DNA of 64,000 nucleotides, taken from Camillea tinctor. Taxonomy: Eukaryota > Ascomycota > Sordariomycetes > Xylariales > Xylariaceae. The DNA lies in the NCBI GenBank assembly GCA_022578605.1, contig MU394063.1, forward strand, positions 558,001-622,000, written 5' to 3'. Position numbers and translations under genes: made by a program. The notes below the pieces were generated by a model. It worked only from the letters and a program-made list of their open reading frames with translations, did no database searches and had not been told where the DNA came from. Below are positions 23,874-38,924 of this stretch, piece after piece (within the stretch, counting starts at the first letter, position 1; the number at the start of each line of letters is the position of its first letter).

Positions 23874-26800
23874 GCCACTAAGAGGAATAGAATATGTTCA
23901 CCTTTGAAGGGGGGTATTTAAACCACGATGGGAACGAAAAGTGTTGGTAGGAACGAGGAATCTGTTGGCAAATGGGGTATTGTGGAATAGAATTCCGGAG
24001 ACATCACAAGTTGTCAGTAGGCTCATGTGATGGCCTAGAGGGCGTTGGAGCTTCGTGAAGCGAGTACCAAGGGTACGTCACAAGATCAACTTGACGGGGG
24101 TATCACGTACTCCTTCCTAACGCTTACAAAATACAACAACTGGGCTTACGATTGATCAACCAAGGAAAATGGATGCAGAGGGAGAACATTATTACAGCTA
24201 AAAATATCTTGCTACAACATACATCCTAAGCACAGAGAACCATCAACTTACATTTTCTAATCCTGGAAAACTGCTAGTATTCTAGGTTACTTCTTTTTAT
24301 CATAGGCGCGTCTAGTAAGAGGGTTAGCCGTCGCACAAGAAGCAAGCTGAACTATATTTCATTAATCAGGAAAATCTACCCTGCAAGTTATCTACATCTA
24401 CATAATCACATAGTGCTAATAAATAAACACCGCGAATAGCCTCCTCGAAACCTTGCTATCATAGTTTCTTTGGTCATCTTCGAGGTTTCTAGCGACATTT
24501 ATTTTGCTGAAATAGGCGATAAGGGGTATCTGTCAAGGTACAGGTATACGGTATATCCGCAGCTACATGTATATAGGGGACCGGTCCTCCCATCATCTAG
24601 AGATAGATTGTCACCTAATCAAGCAACCGCACAACCTCAATTCGACAATTTTAATTATCAACAATAATTACATATCCAGTATATCGAGATAAATTTACCT
24701 AGGTTAGTCTCTAATACTCAAGCTAAGAAAGCTCATATTCCATCCCAGTAGATTAGTCGGAAGTAGGTTAAGCTTCTACAGGATTAGATGGATCAACTCA
24801 CATATGAGTTTCCTTAGGCATATCTAACGATGGCTAAGCCCCCTCTACACTTACAGTTCAAATCGGAGATAAAATGCTTCATCATACGTTGATGTGGCCT
24901 AAGAGCAAACTTTCCAGCAAGATTAGGACAAAGAGAAGCAAGTCAAATAGAAAAAAGAAAAAAAAAAGAATCAGGGCAGCCAATAAATGGAACCTTTATG
25001 ATGTATCTCTAACGATTTCCAAGCTCGTCATGATTCAGATAAAAATACCATCAGTTCAGTATCATTAACTACAATAGAGATATGTTATGTTTAAGACGGA
25101 TATATCTTAGACGTGCCAACATCTTAATATAACCAATAAAGAGAAACTCCAAAGCTTGTTTTTTTTTCTTGACATGTCAGAATAGAGAAACTAGTGGGGG
25201 ATAAATGATAGATTAACTCTTGAGTATATCTAAATATAAAAATAAATAAATAACAGGTTCATGAAATAAGCGTATTATGTTATATGTGATGAGAAGATCG
25301 AAAAGATTGCGGAACGCTATTGTTAGATCGTTAGATGTTTATAGTCATGTCTAGGATTCCTCATCAACTACCCAAACTAAGTGGGTCCTCTCAGGGTTCT
25401 CTCAGGGTCTTATACTAAGACAACCTGGAATAGGCAATATGGTACCTCTAACCTAGCTCACTTAAGCGACCCGAACAAGTGGAGGTTATAGCTGCAGATA
25501 TCCTGACACTCGGACACGATATGCAGTCCTTATCATGCGGGTTTTGATTGTTTACATAAACATCTAGTAGGAATATGGATACCGATCTCTCTTTTTTGAC
25601 AAGCCGAACATGTTTCAAGTGTTAGACAGGGTTACTTTAGATCAGATCGCTTTTTGTTCTTGTCTCTTGTTTCTTCCCCGCTATCTACTCTCCACACGGA
25701 CGGAGGGGAAGAATGAGTAACTTGGACAAAAACCAGGTTGGCTCAGTTGGGTTGCTCTCGAAAAACAGGAAGGAAAGAAAAATTCACTGAACGCCATGGT
25801 AAAAACGGAAGTTCGGCTATCCAGCCAGTCACCGAGTCCCTCCAGACGAAAATGCACATCACCCCTTGTCTGAATGCTAATGAAGTAGGGTATGATACGC
25901 TCATATCGTGAGGTTGGGGTCCACTCTGATGCCGCCATGGAGCGGAAGCGGAAAACACGTCGGCCCTTGAGCGAATCACGACCTTCAGTCTCCTGCATGC
26001 TGGGGAGGGATTTCGTGTTAGCCGCGTCTCACTCACACACTCTCTCCCTCTCTTCTCTGGTTATCAACGGAAACGCGCTCGAATAAATTAATTGCCTAGT
26101 CGGCAGGCTACATGTAGGCGGGCGGGCATAATTATTTTCCTTCTCCTCTAGCCACCTTATAAACTTATTCATCGGTGTTGCTGCTATGACAAGTCAAGGG
26201 ACACAAGCGTAAAATCGAACAGGTCATGATTTCAACATCTTTCACCACCCCTCGCCTTCTCAAGGCCCGAGCAAGCGCGAGCAAGCGACCTAGAGACCTA
26301 GCCAAGCATGGCCACCTTAAAGGATCAAAGTTGCATCGCGAAACCAGGAGGATTCAGTTAGCTCATCGTCCCGACTAGCTGTCAACCCTTGATCACATTG
26401 GTGATCCACGCCTCCACCCTCTCTTTGATAAGTGAAGTTTGGTTGAGAGGCTCGAGCTCCTTGCTCCCCTTCTTTGCTTCTGCCAGCAGGCTTTTCCCCG
26501 ACTTGTGAGCTGCAAGCTGCAAGTTGGTCTACTAGACAGTAGATTAGACTGGACCATAGACACAGCAAAAACAGAAAGAAAAACGTAGTAACCCTGCCAA
26601 AGGTGCACAGCATGACTGCATGTGCTGAGTTGTACGGAATGGCAGACGAAATGACCAGCTGCTAGGTATACCTACTTCTTTACATCGGTCGTAAAAACGA
26701 CTTACCCAAGGGATCAAGAGAATGGGGGCCAAAAAAAAGGAAACAAAGGAAGACGGAAGAAAAAAAGAAGTGGTTGATGATGCCAGCCTTGAATAGCCCC

Positions 26801-27803
26801 TGCTTATGGAAGAAAGGAACCTTGCTTTCTTTTTTTCAAAGTCGATCCATCGCTTCCCCCAGACTTGCAGGCATACGGTAGCAACATTCCCGTTGCCAAG
26901 GGTGTGTGGCTTTTTCTGGTATAACTCCCACCTACAGAATGGCGTTCTCATCAGCTATCCGGCTCGTGTCCAGTTCCGGTTGCTACGCCACGGCCGTTGT
27001 CAGCGAGGGAACAGGTGCCCATGCCCAAAGTTGGTGCTCACGTCTGTTCGACTCCGTCGTCACAAGCTACAGAAAGCTCGTGCTGAGCTAAATCTGTAAG
27101 GTTACTCCCTGCACGGAGTAGTAGTTACTATGACATCAAAAAGGCTCGAGCCTCAAGACTTACCCGAGAAAATAGTCCAGCTAGCGAAGGAGATTCTAAG
27201 TCCAATCTGCATTCTATCCGACAGACCAACTAGCTGTGGCTTTGGTCATAGTGGATATAAACATGAGGGATGACCCTCCCCCTCTCTTCTCTGGGCCTGA
27301 GATAAATCTACCGCAGGCATATCATTACATATTGCACGTCTCACACGACCAGCCATTTATTTCTTATCCTTTCGTGTCCTCTCGTTCAAGGAGTTCTGTC
27401 TGGGGTTACATTGCCTGTCTGCATTTTTTCCGAACCGTTCTTTATCAGCTACCATCCCTAGTCTTCAATCTCGGCTCGGGAAGCCTCATCTTGCATACAT
27501 TACGCATCAATATATAGACTGTGGCTATTTCTATACCCTAAGCGCCCAGCGGCCACCCACACGGGCCTCGATCATCTGGAAGCATACACTTCCCACCTCA
27601 GCTAACGCCCGATACTACACCCTTGGCTTGTTCCGCCTGCCACCAGTATTATTACTTTCTTGTTCCCCATTGCTTAGTCGGTTTGGGTTTGGATTTGATA
27701 TATTGGCCTGTGCTGCCTCTCTCTCTCTCTCTCAGCTCGTGCTATTCTTGTTTCCGCCTCCATTCTTGTTGAAATCTCCACCAACACGATATTCAACACA
27801 GAG
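23874..27803. other. Gene-free stretch
   Basis: About 3.9 kb without a supportable gene. Several short overlapping frames on both strands (25680-26086, 26317-27099) carry no recognisable motif and no consistent codon pattern. The right end holds the promoter and leader of the DUF3455 gene, with a CT microsatellite at 27717-27733. Confidence 0.45.
27717..27733 (+). repeat. (CT)n microsatellite in DUF3455 leader region
   Basis: An uninterrupted CT run of about 17 bases lies 70 bases before the ATG of the DUF3455 gene. Pyrimidine-rich tracts just upstream of starts are common in strongly expressed filamentous-fungus promoters; the role here is inferred. Confidence 0.8.
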
Positions 27804-28699
27804 ATGCAGCTAGAAAGCTTGTTGATATTTCTCTCGACCTTGGCTGTCACTTCTGCCTCGCCTCTACAGCGGCGGTCATGCAGCATCGGTAACGGCACCA
27901 CTACTACTCAGCCAGGCGTCCCAGCTCCTTCTACTTCAACTTCAGTCACTACCAAGATTACGTATACGCTTCCTAGCGATGGTGGTAAGAACTCCTTCTC
28001 CCTCAGAACCAACTTCTCGTCTGTTCCCACCCAGCTAACACCGGATCCCAAGGCCCCACGCCGCTGACAAGCCCGGGCAACGCAACCCTCAAGCACATAG
28101 CCATCGGCCATGGCATCCAGAACTACACGTGCACCGCTGCAGGCGCCACAGCGAGCTCTATTGGTGCTCTAGCCGTGCTCTGGGAGATCACAGACCTGTA
28201 CCCGGGGTCAGGAGATGACGCCATGTCATCCGCGGCCTGGACTGTCTTCCCGCCGAAAGTTCTCCGGACCACCGCGCTGCCCTTTAACATCTCTGTCTCG
28301 TCGTCCGTGGCCGCCACCACTAACACGAGTGCCCCGTTCCTGTTCCCTGCGCCCGTGGAACTAACAGTCGACGGGCTAGCGGCGCCCCTCTCTTTCCTGG
28401 GGCACCACTACTTCGACGAACAGAACGTGCCGACGTTCGATCTCCCTGCGGCTATTACGACATCGACATCCGAGCTCTTTAAGGGCAAGAAGGACCAGGG
28501 CGTGGCGGCGCCCGCGGATGCGGACCCCGGGCTCGACGACACTGGGGCGGTGGACTGGCTGCGTCTCAGTGATAAGGGCGGTAGTGAGGGCATCAGCCTC
28601 GTGTACCGGGTTCTCACGGCCGGAGGGGGACCTTCGGCGTGCACTGAGGCCGGGCAGGCGGAGAGCATCCCTTACACGGCTATGTACTGGTTCTATTGA
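27804..28699 (+). CDS. Secreted DUF3455 (PF11937) family protein
   Basis: Two exons, 27804-27984 and 28035-28699, give 281 residues; the 50-base intron joins in phase 1 and restores GANTGSQGPTPL. Residues 1-18 are a signal peptide (MQLESLLIFLSTLAVTSA), then a Thr/Ser-rich linker. The domain has the family marks HIAIGHGIQNYTC, ALAVLWEITDL, FLGHHYFDE, PTFDLP, DTGAVDWLRLSDKG, SLVYRVLTAGG and the C-terminal IPYTAMYWFY. These proteins are frequently mislabelled malate dehydrogenase in databases; no dehydrogenase motif is present. Two Cys (in NYTC and SACTE) may pair. The function is unknown; the protein is predicted to be extracellular. Confidence 0.9.
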
Positions 28700-31600
28700 G
28701 TGAACAGGACTTTTATCAGTCCCTTTTTTTTATTCATTTTATGGGCAAGGGATTTGAACTAGGGGGTATGTCGACGAAGGGAATGAAATATAAGTATTTA
28801 ATTGGGGTGGATACCGAATGGTGTTTTGGGTTTGTGTTTTCTTTTCTCTCTTCCCCCTTGGATTCTATTGATCGGCTGGTCAATACGTGGGATACTGGTA
28901 TTTTTTTAATGATTTTTAAATCCCTTCTTTTTTTGTATCTTCTCAAAACTGGGTACATATAAGTCAGATATAACTCTTTAACCCTAACCCGAGCTCAAAG
29001 GCCTCTCTCGTGCTTGACGAGTTTATGGCCATATGCATGTATATAGAGAGAGGGGCGGAACATATTTACAATTATTTTAGAAACTTGAACCAAGTTTCCT
29101 AACTTACCCTGTACATACGAAATGACCTTTGGTACATTCTAATTTCGTGATACCAATCATCAACCTACCTCTCCAAAATATCTACACATTTTGACTCGCA
29201 GAAAGGAACTCCAAGTATAACTCAATATGAAAGCTGTCGTCCCATCTCCCCACAAGGTACATAGCTACCCTTGCAACTAAACACTTAGCTTATACAATCA
29301 TGTAAGTCTATCAAGCCCCCCTGCTTAGAAGGGGAAAGAGAATGTAACATTAAACCAAGAAAATCTCAAAGAACAAGGGACGAAAACTAACAACAATACT
29401 CAACTCATACCATACTGTTCTCTTCCTCCTTCCTAAACAGAACCCTCACGCGCAACGCCCAACTACGCACGCGCACAAGAACAGGGAGAACAGTACTGAA
29501 AAAAATTATCTAGGTTAGGTTAGCTCAGGGTAGGGAGGTAGGGTAGTTCTCTCATCTCAGCACAGCCTCCCCCTCCCCCTCTCGTAGGCTACCTTCGGCG
29601 GCTAAACTAGAGCTGAAAAAAGTAACAAAAAACCAAGATTTCCCAGATTTTTTCTTCTTCTTCAACATTCCTAGGCTCCAAAATTACTACATAGTACCAA
29701 CCTACATAAGCTAGCTACCCTAGATCAGTAAGCCCCTTGACTAACTACTAGCCCTAGGTAGGTGGGTAGGTAGGATATATTTGCCTTACAAAAACCAACC
29801 CACTCCTCTTTACTATTTGACTACTACTCACAGCTAGATAACATATGTACAAGGAGAAAGTTCGCGCGCAGTCTAGAATGGCTACGTACTAGGATTAAGA
29901 ACCCTTGGACCCTTATTCCGCTGACTAAAGAACCATACTACTGTAAAGAGAGGAATAGAGGAAAAAACTAAGGAAGTGGAAGTTAAGATTAACCTACCTA
30001 GGTTATATTAGCATAAGTGATATGTTATGGGATTGGCGATCGCGCTTCGGCTCGTCCCGTCTTGGCTTCCCTCCACTCTCCCCTCCTCCATCTTCCTCGA
30101 AATCTGGTCGACGTAGCGTAATATGTTCCATACCGCATGTGGGTATATAGCAGTAGATCGATCGATTCGATTCAGTCTATATAATAATCTAGTCCACCTA
30201 GCAATACCCAACTAATCACCTACTTTTATTATATGTAACTACTTTTCCTGCGATAGTATTATTACTCCTTTCTTATTACTTCATAGCACCAACCACGGTA
30301 GAAGATATATTTATGTATACCTATCTAGCGAAATAAGAAAAGGCTTTAAGATCACATTCACATTCACGTTCAAATTAAAGCACGCCACGATGCGATGATC
30401 ACGTCTGTTGTAACAGAAGTGATGGGTAGTAGGTAGGTTGACTATCGAATCCAAACACTAGATCTCGTCTGTCCTGCGCATAAGAGCACGGTTCTTCTGC
30501 TGTCCGAAGATAGAAGCTTGCATACGTGGGAAACCAAGCAAGCAATATCACGACCGCACATCTCAACAATGCCGTCTTGGGCGAGGGCAAACTGTGTTGA
30601 TCGAATCTCTAATAAGAACAGCTAGAAAGTGAAGTAACCTCAAGTGATAGGTAGATATGGAAGTCCAGACGAATCATTCTGTGTATCACGACTTCTCCTT
30701 CGTGAGCATAAAGGAGAGTGAGACAATGAATGTAACCCGCGTGGACACGCTATAGATAGACGTACTGATACCCAACCATCGATCCGTACTCAATCATTAT
30801 ATCTATGCCAGAGGCGCAAGCCCAGTCCGCATAATAATAGATAAATAGAGGTAAACAATCACCTGCACCTCATTCATTCTATCTTCTCCTATCTAGCCTA
30901 CCTCCTACCCTACATTATCTCACCTCCAAGAAATAAACAACAATAGCCGTCCCCTCCTCCTTTGAGCTTCTCGCGCAAGCAAGCTAACCTAGTCTTAAGT
31001 TTCCGCTCTTCCGCACGTCCTCAACACCACATAACGTAAAATGGTAGGAAGAAAAAAAAACCGAAAAACGTAGAATGCACAAACCCACTTAACGGGGACT
31101 ATCTTGTCTAAGAAATAAGAATACCATAAACCCACTCCTCCCACCCTCTTCTCACCCTTTCAAAAGAAACAATATCAGATAGGTAGATATGACAATGTCG
31201 CCCTCTAAACCTCACCATCAACTGGAAACCTATCCTACCTATCACCATACTTCTCCCCCATCCCTTCTACTCCTTTCTCTCCCTACGCAGTCCAACCACA
31301 TAATCCCCCCTTACCTACCTAACCTACATCCATTTACACCAGTAACCGTACTATACCATCTCCCGCCCTTCCAGACCCCCTCCTCCCGCACAGTCCTCGT
31401 ATGCCAACCTCAACATGACCGTAACCACTGCCCATCCCAACCGGCCTATACACCCGAGCCCATAGACCACGCAGTGCCAGCATAAACATGTAACCTATAA
31501 CTAACTTATATGTTCCTTCTCTCCCTGGCATCCAGCCAGCCATACAGCACACCCCCTTCTCTCCCTCCTTCCTCTTCCTTCTACCAACCTATCACTTCTA

Positions 31601-32194
31601 TCTCCCCCCCTTTTCTACGAGTAAAACTTCTCAGTAAAAAAGAAAAAAAAAGAATTTCGTTCGCTTTAGCTAGGTAATTAATCACACCTTCCTAGGCCTC
31701 TCTTCCTGTTTTCTACTATCACCTAACCTGCCATTTTGAAATCATATTTCTTTTTTCACCTCTGAGAAATGAAGTAGCAATCGTCTCTAACCAAGTCTCT
31801 GCGACATCCACAATCCACACAAGACGCAGAAAAAGAACTTCAAGCAGCAACACATTATCAGTGTGTTCATCTTTCAAGAATAGGAGAAGAGAAAAATACA
31901 AAAAGGGTTTTACTACGTGCTTATCACCCGTCTCTCTTTTTAATCCGCTATCCCTCCTTCCCCTGCCCCCCTCCCCCCCCTTTTTTTTTTCTTCCAAGAA
32001 ATCAAATCAATCAATTCACGTTCAAAAAGTAGCTTGCCCGCTCTCTCTTATACTATTCGGTCTCTTCCCTTCGTACTCCGTCTTTTGAGACGTGCTAACA
32101 TGCGCCGGTAATTTTCCTGTTCTATTCGCTTCTGCAGATACCCGCCGTCGTTATCTCCGTCGTAATCAAGCAAACCCTTCAGCGTGTATAGATC
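28700..32194. other. Gene-free stretch between DUF3455 and MPS1
   Basis: About 3.5 kb between two convergent genes. It contains pyrimidine-rich DNA (31130-31640 and 31930-31990) and poly-A/T runs, a CCTAGGTAGGTGGGTAGGTAGG-like tract near 29753-29774, and only low-complexity open frames. No RNA gene is recognised. The right end should include the MPS1 3' untranslated region. Confidence 0.5.
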
Positions 32195-33720
<1,526 letters not shown>

Positions 33721-34377
33721 TGTGGTGTATAGGAAAAGCACTCGTGAACAAATTCGAAGGGACTAGTGGTTGGACTGCGTGCAAGTCGGGATGTTTGGGT
33801 GGTTCGAGTTGTTCGAGTTTGGGTTGGATAGGCCTTTTTTTTCGAAGACTCGACGGTGGATAGATGCCTGAACAATGGAGAAGGCTGTCGAACAATCAAG
33901 AGGAGAGAAGGACTTGGTCTATGTGTAAGATCAAAGCAAAGAAACAAAAAAAAGAGAAAAGAAAGTCCTAGCTAGACTAGTTCTATAAAATCAAAGAATA
34001 ATCGAGAGGTGATACGTCAGAATGGTAATAAAGGGGAATAAGCAAAATGGCATCAATATAGCCAACTCAAGAATGATGAAGTATAGAAGTGGAAGTGGAA
34101 GTGGAAACAGAAGTAGAAGCACTTCGGGCTAAGAAATGATATGGGGACGAGTTGGGATAAGATGGGATGGAAGGGGAGGGTGGTAGAAAGGTTATTGTAT
34201 ATGTATAAGGATAAGTATATGTATATGTATACAATGGATAAGGCAGGACCGGGCTGGACTGGGGCTGGACAAGACCGTGCCTTGTCTGGGTCTTGAGAAT
34301 AGCTTCTTCGTCTATATAGGGGTGGGAGTTGGAGGGTAAGGAAAGGGAAGATAGTAAAGAAGAATAAAAAAAATCAG

Positions 34378-34413
34378 ACACACACACACACACTCTCTCT
34401 CTCACTCTCTCTC
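34378..34413 (+). repeat. (AC)n(CT)n microsatellite
   Basis: A run of AC units passes directly into CT units with one CA interruption. It lies upstream of MPS1 and is read through by low-complexity frames only. Confidence 0.85.
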
Positions 34414-35160
34414 CCTTTTCTTTTTCTTTTCTTTTCTTTTTATCTTTTCACCAGGTAAGATAATAAAAAAATCAAAGTAAAAGGAGAAGGCAACTCTGTT
34501 AAATTGTTTGAAAGTGGTATAAAAACGGTCAATGTCAATAATAATAATAAAGAATTGAGCAGCGAGTAAGACGTCAAGGTAGGTAATGTAAAGGTAAAGG
34601 TAAAAAGCTGGTAAGGCAATAAGAAGGCAGAGAGAGGTAACACACTAAAAGGAGGGGAAAGCATAAATTGGATTAACAAGTGACAGAGAGGGACCCGCGA
34701 GGAGGGGTTAATGGTATTGTATTGTATTGTATTATCATTCGGTACAAGTATATCCTCTACTATTCATGCAGGCACGGTACCTGTAAGACACTTTTACGGG
34801 TACTTTTACAGCTTTTGGTACATACCATCCCCGCAAGATCGTTTCGATTCCACGTCGTCGGTTGGTCAGTTTACTGGTTAGCCGATCCACTATTTCGGTA
34901 TCAGAGGAGTCTTGGATGGGCTTGATAGCCGCTGAAACCAGCTAAATCACGCCTTAGACCTTTTCTCACACCCTTCTCTTTCTCCCTTCCCTGTCTGCTC
35001 TCCACTGATTGGGCTGAAAGCCCATTTGCTAGCCGCGCAGCGACAAAACAATTTTCATCATCAGCTTTTTAACCTACACTAACTTACACTAACCTAGTGT
35101 GTAGTGTGTAAAGTTACTGTTGGTTGTCTTCACTGTAAGGTGGACATGAATACAGTCAGA

Positions 35161-35250
35161 CAAGAAAGAAAGGAAAAGAAAAAAAAGAAAAAGAAAAAAA
35201 AGAAAAAGAAAAAAGAAAGAGGAGACAGAAAAGGGGAGGAAAAGGAAGGG
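35161..35250 (+). repeat. Purine (GAAAA)n tract
   Basis: About 90 bases almost entirely A and G on the plus strand. It is a simple-sequence repeat with no coding meaning; long homopurine tracts can form triplex structures. Confidence 0.7.
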
Positions 35251-35806
35251 GGAAAAAAGGAGAGGGCTGAGTTTAAGGCTGAGAAACTAAATTCTATATT
35301 TGGCCCCCAAAAATATGTAGCTATATCCCCATGGTGTCTATATTTATCTAAGTTGGCGTACACCGTCGTCGTCATTGTCATCATTGCCATTATTGGGTAC
35401 AACCACTTATTAGCCGATACCCGTTCATAATCAAATGCCCACCATCTATCATTGGCCTTAACCCGCACATACCTAGCAGTTCTCTCTCTCTCTCTCCCCT
35501 TATCCCTTTTTCTCCTATTCCCTCATTGCTTACACGCTAAATCTCCGCGCATGGAGCTGAGCTCCCTCAATCTTGACTTTCGGCCCCCATCTCTCCAACC
35601 GTGTAGTCCAAGATGACACCCACCATGCAAGTAATAATCCCTAATGGAGCGCTAATACTTAGCACAAGGGGCCGTCTGCCCTGCACGGTATATTTCGCGT
35701 TTTTTTTATACCTACCATATAACCTACTTGTCCGTTGCGAAGCAGATAACAAGTAGTTCAGCTAACTTAAGGGGTATAAAATGAATTGCGGTGGTAAACG
35801 AACCGC

Positions 35807-36506
35807 TCAGGTCGTCGGCTGGGGGACGTCGGGGAACGTGGCGGCCAGGAAGTTCTGCGAGAAGCGCTTGCACTGCTCGTACGCCTTCTCGAACGAGTCA
35901 CGGCCGACGTAGTACGGGTCCTGGACGACCTCCTTGCGCCCTGTGCCTGAAAACTCACCAAACAGCATCACCTTGGCCTTGCCCGCCGCGCTCTTTCGGT
36001 TGTGCCATCTTTCCAGGTCGCTCAGGTTCCCTCGGTCCATGGCGAATATGTAGTCGAATTCTCGGAAATCACTATCGCGAATCTGCAGGTTTGGTATCAG
36101 TCTCTCTGCGCCAGGAGGGTTGGGCGGTGGCAGTTGGTAGGGTGTAGTTAGGTTGCTCCACTAACCCGGCGCGCAGCATGTGTGTAGTTCGTGACGCCAT
36201 GATCCTCAAGGGTCGACAGGGTCCGCGAATCTGGCTCGTCGCCTGTGTGATATCCACCTGGGGAAATACCTTGGTTCAGTATACTGGAACCAACAGCACA
36301 CGTATTATACGACAGAGGACCAATATGACTGTACCTGTTCCACAAGAGTCTACCTTGCCAATGAGGTTGTAGTATGGTGAGGATTTGTCCTTGGTAAGAG
36401 ATCGGAAGACGCCTTCAGCCATTGTTGACCGACAAATGTTGCCTAGGCAGACGAATAGGACCGAAATCTTAGCGCCGTCAGCGCCGTTTGCGTTGGTATT
36501 CGACAT
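35807..36506 (-). CDS. LTP1: Low-molecular-weight protein tyrosine phosphatase
   Basis: Removes phosphate from tyrosine residues through a cysteinyl-phosphate intermediate; cytosolic. Exons 36506-36335, 36257-36166 and 36082-35807 give 179 residues. The active-site P-loop is VCLGNICRSTMAE (Cys20, Arg26, Ser27), the acid loop is DPYY (Asp143), and DSCGTGGYHTGDEPDSRT and FDYIFAMD are conserved blocks. The first intron has two usable acceptors 12 bases apart, at 36257 and 36269; the 36257 choice gives CGTGGYHTGDEPD, which matches the family best, while the other inserts four residues. The short extension before the P-loop (MSNTNANGADGAK) is variable in relatives. Confidence 0.93.
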
Positions 36507-36900
36507 GACGGTTTATAGTTAACGATGGTAGCGGTGGCGGGAATGGTTATAGTTATGGGCTATAGTTTGCGACAGAGTTCGGAAACGAAGATGGACAATG
36601 ACGAACGAATTATTTATTTATTGGAATCGGAACTAATCTTATCGATCAAATGCCCCGCGTTCGAAGATAACCAATCACTATACATTACTAACGTAGGTTA
36701 TCTTAGTGTACCTAGATAGACCGATAAAAGGGTGGTCCAGTATGCTTAACGCAATACCCGTTTAGCTAATAAGACCAGTATTACTATTTCGAGTATAATT
36801 CACTAAATGCATCTCCAATTCCCCCCCTGAATATCTCTCGCTCGCCAAAACACCCTTTTACCCCTGAGTATCAAGTACCTCCAATCCAAGCACCATCGCC
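36507..36900. other. Upstream region of LMW-PTP
   Basis: 394 bases between the phosphatase start and the MFS stop, both on minus. No gene seen; the phosphatase promoter should lie here. Confidence 0.5.
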
Positions 36901-38924
36901 TCACAACTTATGCACAAACGAGTCCTTTGTCATGCCCCTAAACTTCTTGCCCCAAAACCAGAAGATAGTAGCGCTTGCACAAAACACAGTTATGAGAGCC
37001 ATGTTCACCAGCATCGGCGCTCTGAACCCGCTCTCCTCGGCCCACGGCGTAAGAAACTTGCTCACCCCGTAACCCCAGACGTTCTTGTTTCTGTATCCCT
37101 TGTGTCAGCGAGTTACACTTCAATACAAGCAAGTTTCAAGGTCTGGGGTAGGTAAAACTTACACCGTTATCGCGACGAACAAGGACCCTGTCACTGGCTT
37201 GTAGCTATCAACAGCATAGGTAGACGCGATAGACGGCAGCGCAGAAACCTGTATGCCAAGGCAGCCGTATCCGACCACCACGATGGCCGGCCACGGCCAA
37301 TGGTAGTCGTAGCCAACCGCAGTAATGACACTACCAAGTATCATGATAAACACATAAGGGATCACTAGGTACCACATTTTCCCAAGTTAGCCTAAGTTTC
37401 TTGTTAAAGAGGAGAGAGAGATGGAAAGAGAACGTCAACAACATACTAGCAGGCAGCCTCATCTCCGGCTCCCTAACCCCATTATTCCGCCTCGTCAAGT
37501 ACGCCGCGACCCAGTCCGACCACGGACCGTTGGTGAACAGGCCGATCAGCCCGCCCACCAGCACCGCGAGGTTAAACAGCCCTATGGTCTGCGACGAGTA
37601 GTTGTACGGCGGCGCTGCAAAGGCCTGTGTCTGCGACAGGTTCACCACCAGGTACCCGCTCGCCGAGAACGAGACCACGAACGCGGCCAGCTCCACGATC
37701 GGGAACGCGTGCAGGTACCACGGCACCCAGAGCTCGCGCACCAGGCTGCCCTCGTACCCCTGAAAGAGCCGGAACTGGCCTTTGCTAGGCGCACCGCGGC
37801 CGAGCCACGGGTCCTGGTGTGTTTCTGTGCGGTCCATATTAGTACCCGCCTCCTCCGCGCCGTAGCTCTCCGGCGCAGGCTCCGCGGCTTTTTCCGCGGA
37901 ATCCTTGGGTTCCAACGCGGTGCTGATCTCGTCGGCGGGTTGCTGCCCCTCGGAGACGCGGCGGTACCGCGTCTCCGGGAAGAGGAGCAGGCTCAGCAGA
38001 GAGCAGAGCAGGAGCAGCGCCGTGTTGAACCACCAGAAGCTGCGCCACCCCGTGTGGAAGGCCATGGCGCCCGCGATGATGGGGCCGACCATGAGGGAGG
38101 CGAAGTACATGGAGAAGTACAGCGTCTGGTACTTGCCCCGCTCGTGGAGGAACACCGTGTCGGTGATGATCTGCGGCATGAGGGTTTCGCAGGGGCCTGC
38201 AGCGAGCCCGTTGAGGCTATGCGATGTTAGGTAGTGTTTCGTCCGCACCTTGGGTATACACATGGCTGTGGACTTACACAGAGGCGCCCATGAACGACTC
38301 ATAGCTCGTGGCTCGCGCGCGCCATATGGACGATACGGCGCAGATGAGAGAGCTGATAATCATGACAGGCCTTCGCCCAAAGCAGACGCTTATAGGCACC
38401 CATATGAAGTTGCTGAAGCCCAGGACCAGGATAGCGACACCTTTTTCTTTCGGTCAGATCATTCGCCATTTATAAAGGTATGTTATACATATGTAATCTA
38501 TTCGCAATGGGAACACACATACCAGTGAATTGCACAACGTCGGCCAAACTCCGATCCCACTCCTGAGCATAGTCATCTAACAAAGAAAAAACACACATGT
38601 AAGCCAGCTATCGCGGACAACAACACATCCTTCCTTGCGGAGGAAAGAAAACGCACTAAACATGGGAGCCAATGCCAGCGGTCCGAGGTTCAAACTAAAC
38701 GAGAGGACGGTGGCGCATATCATAGTGATCGTCTTCCACATCGGACTCCAGTTGAGCGGGTCGTGAGGGTCGTCGCTGGGCTGTGGCACGAGAACGTCGG
38801 CGTGGCCTGACTTGACGAAGTGATGCGCGCCGATGTCCTTCATGATCTCAGTGCCGGGATAGATCTTCGTGTTGAGCACGCCCTCCAGCTCGCGGATGGC
38901 GCTCTCGTCGAGGTTTTCCTCCAT
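36901..38924 (-). CDS. MFS transporter, DHA1-type
   Basis: Proton-driven efflux or uptake carrier of the plasma membrane, substrate unknown. Six exons, 38924-38657, 38576-38523, 38440-38278, 38216-37447, 37364-37163 and 37090-36901, give 548 residues. The N-terminal cytosolic segment ends in DDPHDPLNWSPMWKT, typical of fungal DHA1 carriers; transmembrane segments follow, including ADVVQFTGVAILVLGFSNF, the loop CFGRRPVMI (MFS signature between segments 2 and 3) and LNGLAAGPCETLMPQIITD. A long acidic cytosolic loop (about residues 280-345) divides the halves. In the fourth intron an earlier AG leads to a stop; the acceptor ending ACCTAG gives LPAMIPYVFIMILG, matching relatives. C-terminal block: VNKNVWGYGVSKFL. 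Confidence 0.92.

Larger units (their letters stand above)
33721..35806. other. Upstream region of MPS1
   Basis: About 2.1 kb between the MPS1 start and the LMW-PTP stop. It holds the MPS1 promoter with several simple repeats: GGAAGT hexamers near 34086-34106, AC/CT dinucleotides at 34378-34413, four GTATT units near 34716-34735, and a purine tract at 35161-35250. No supported coding sequence is present; open frames here are low-complexity. Confidence 0.5.

Noticed and set aside
37421..38230. 269-residue open frame on plus, opposite the MFS gene
   Set aside because: It mirrors a GC-rich exon, has biased Arg/Glu/Val composition and no recognisable motif; the minus strand carries a clear transporter.
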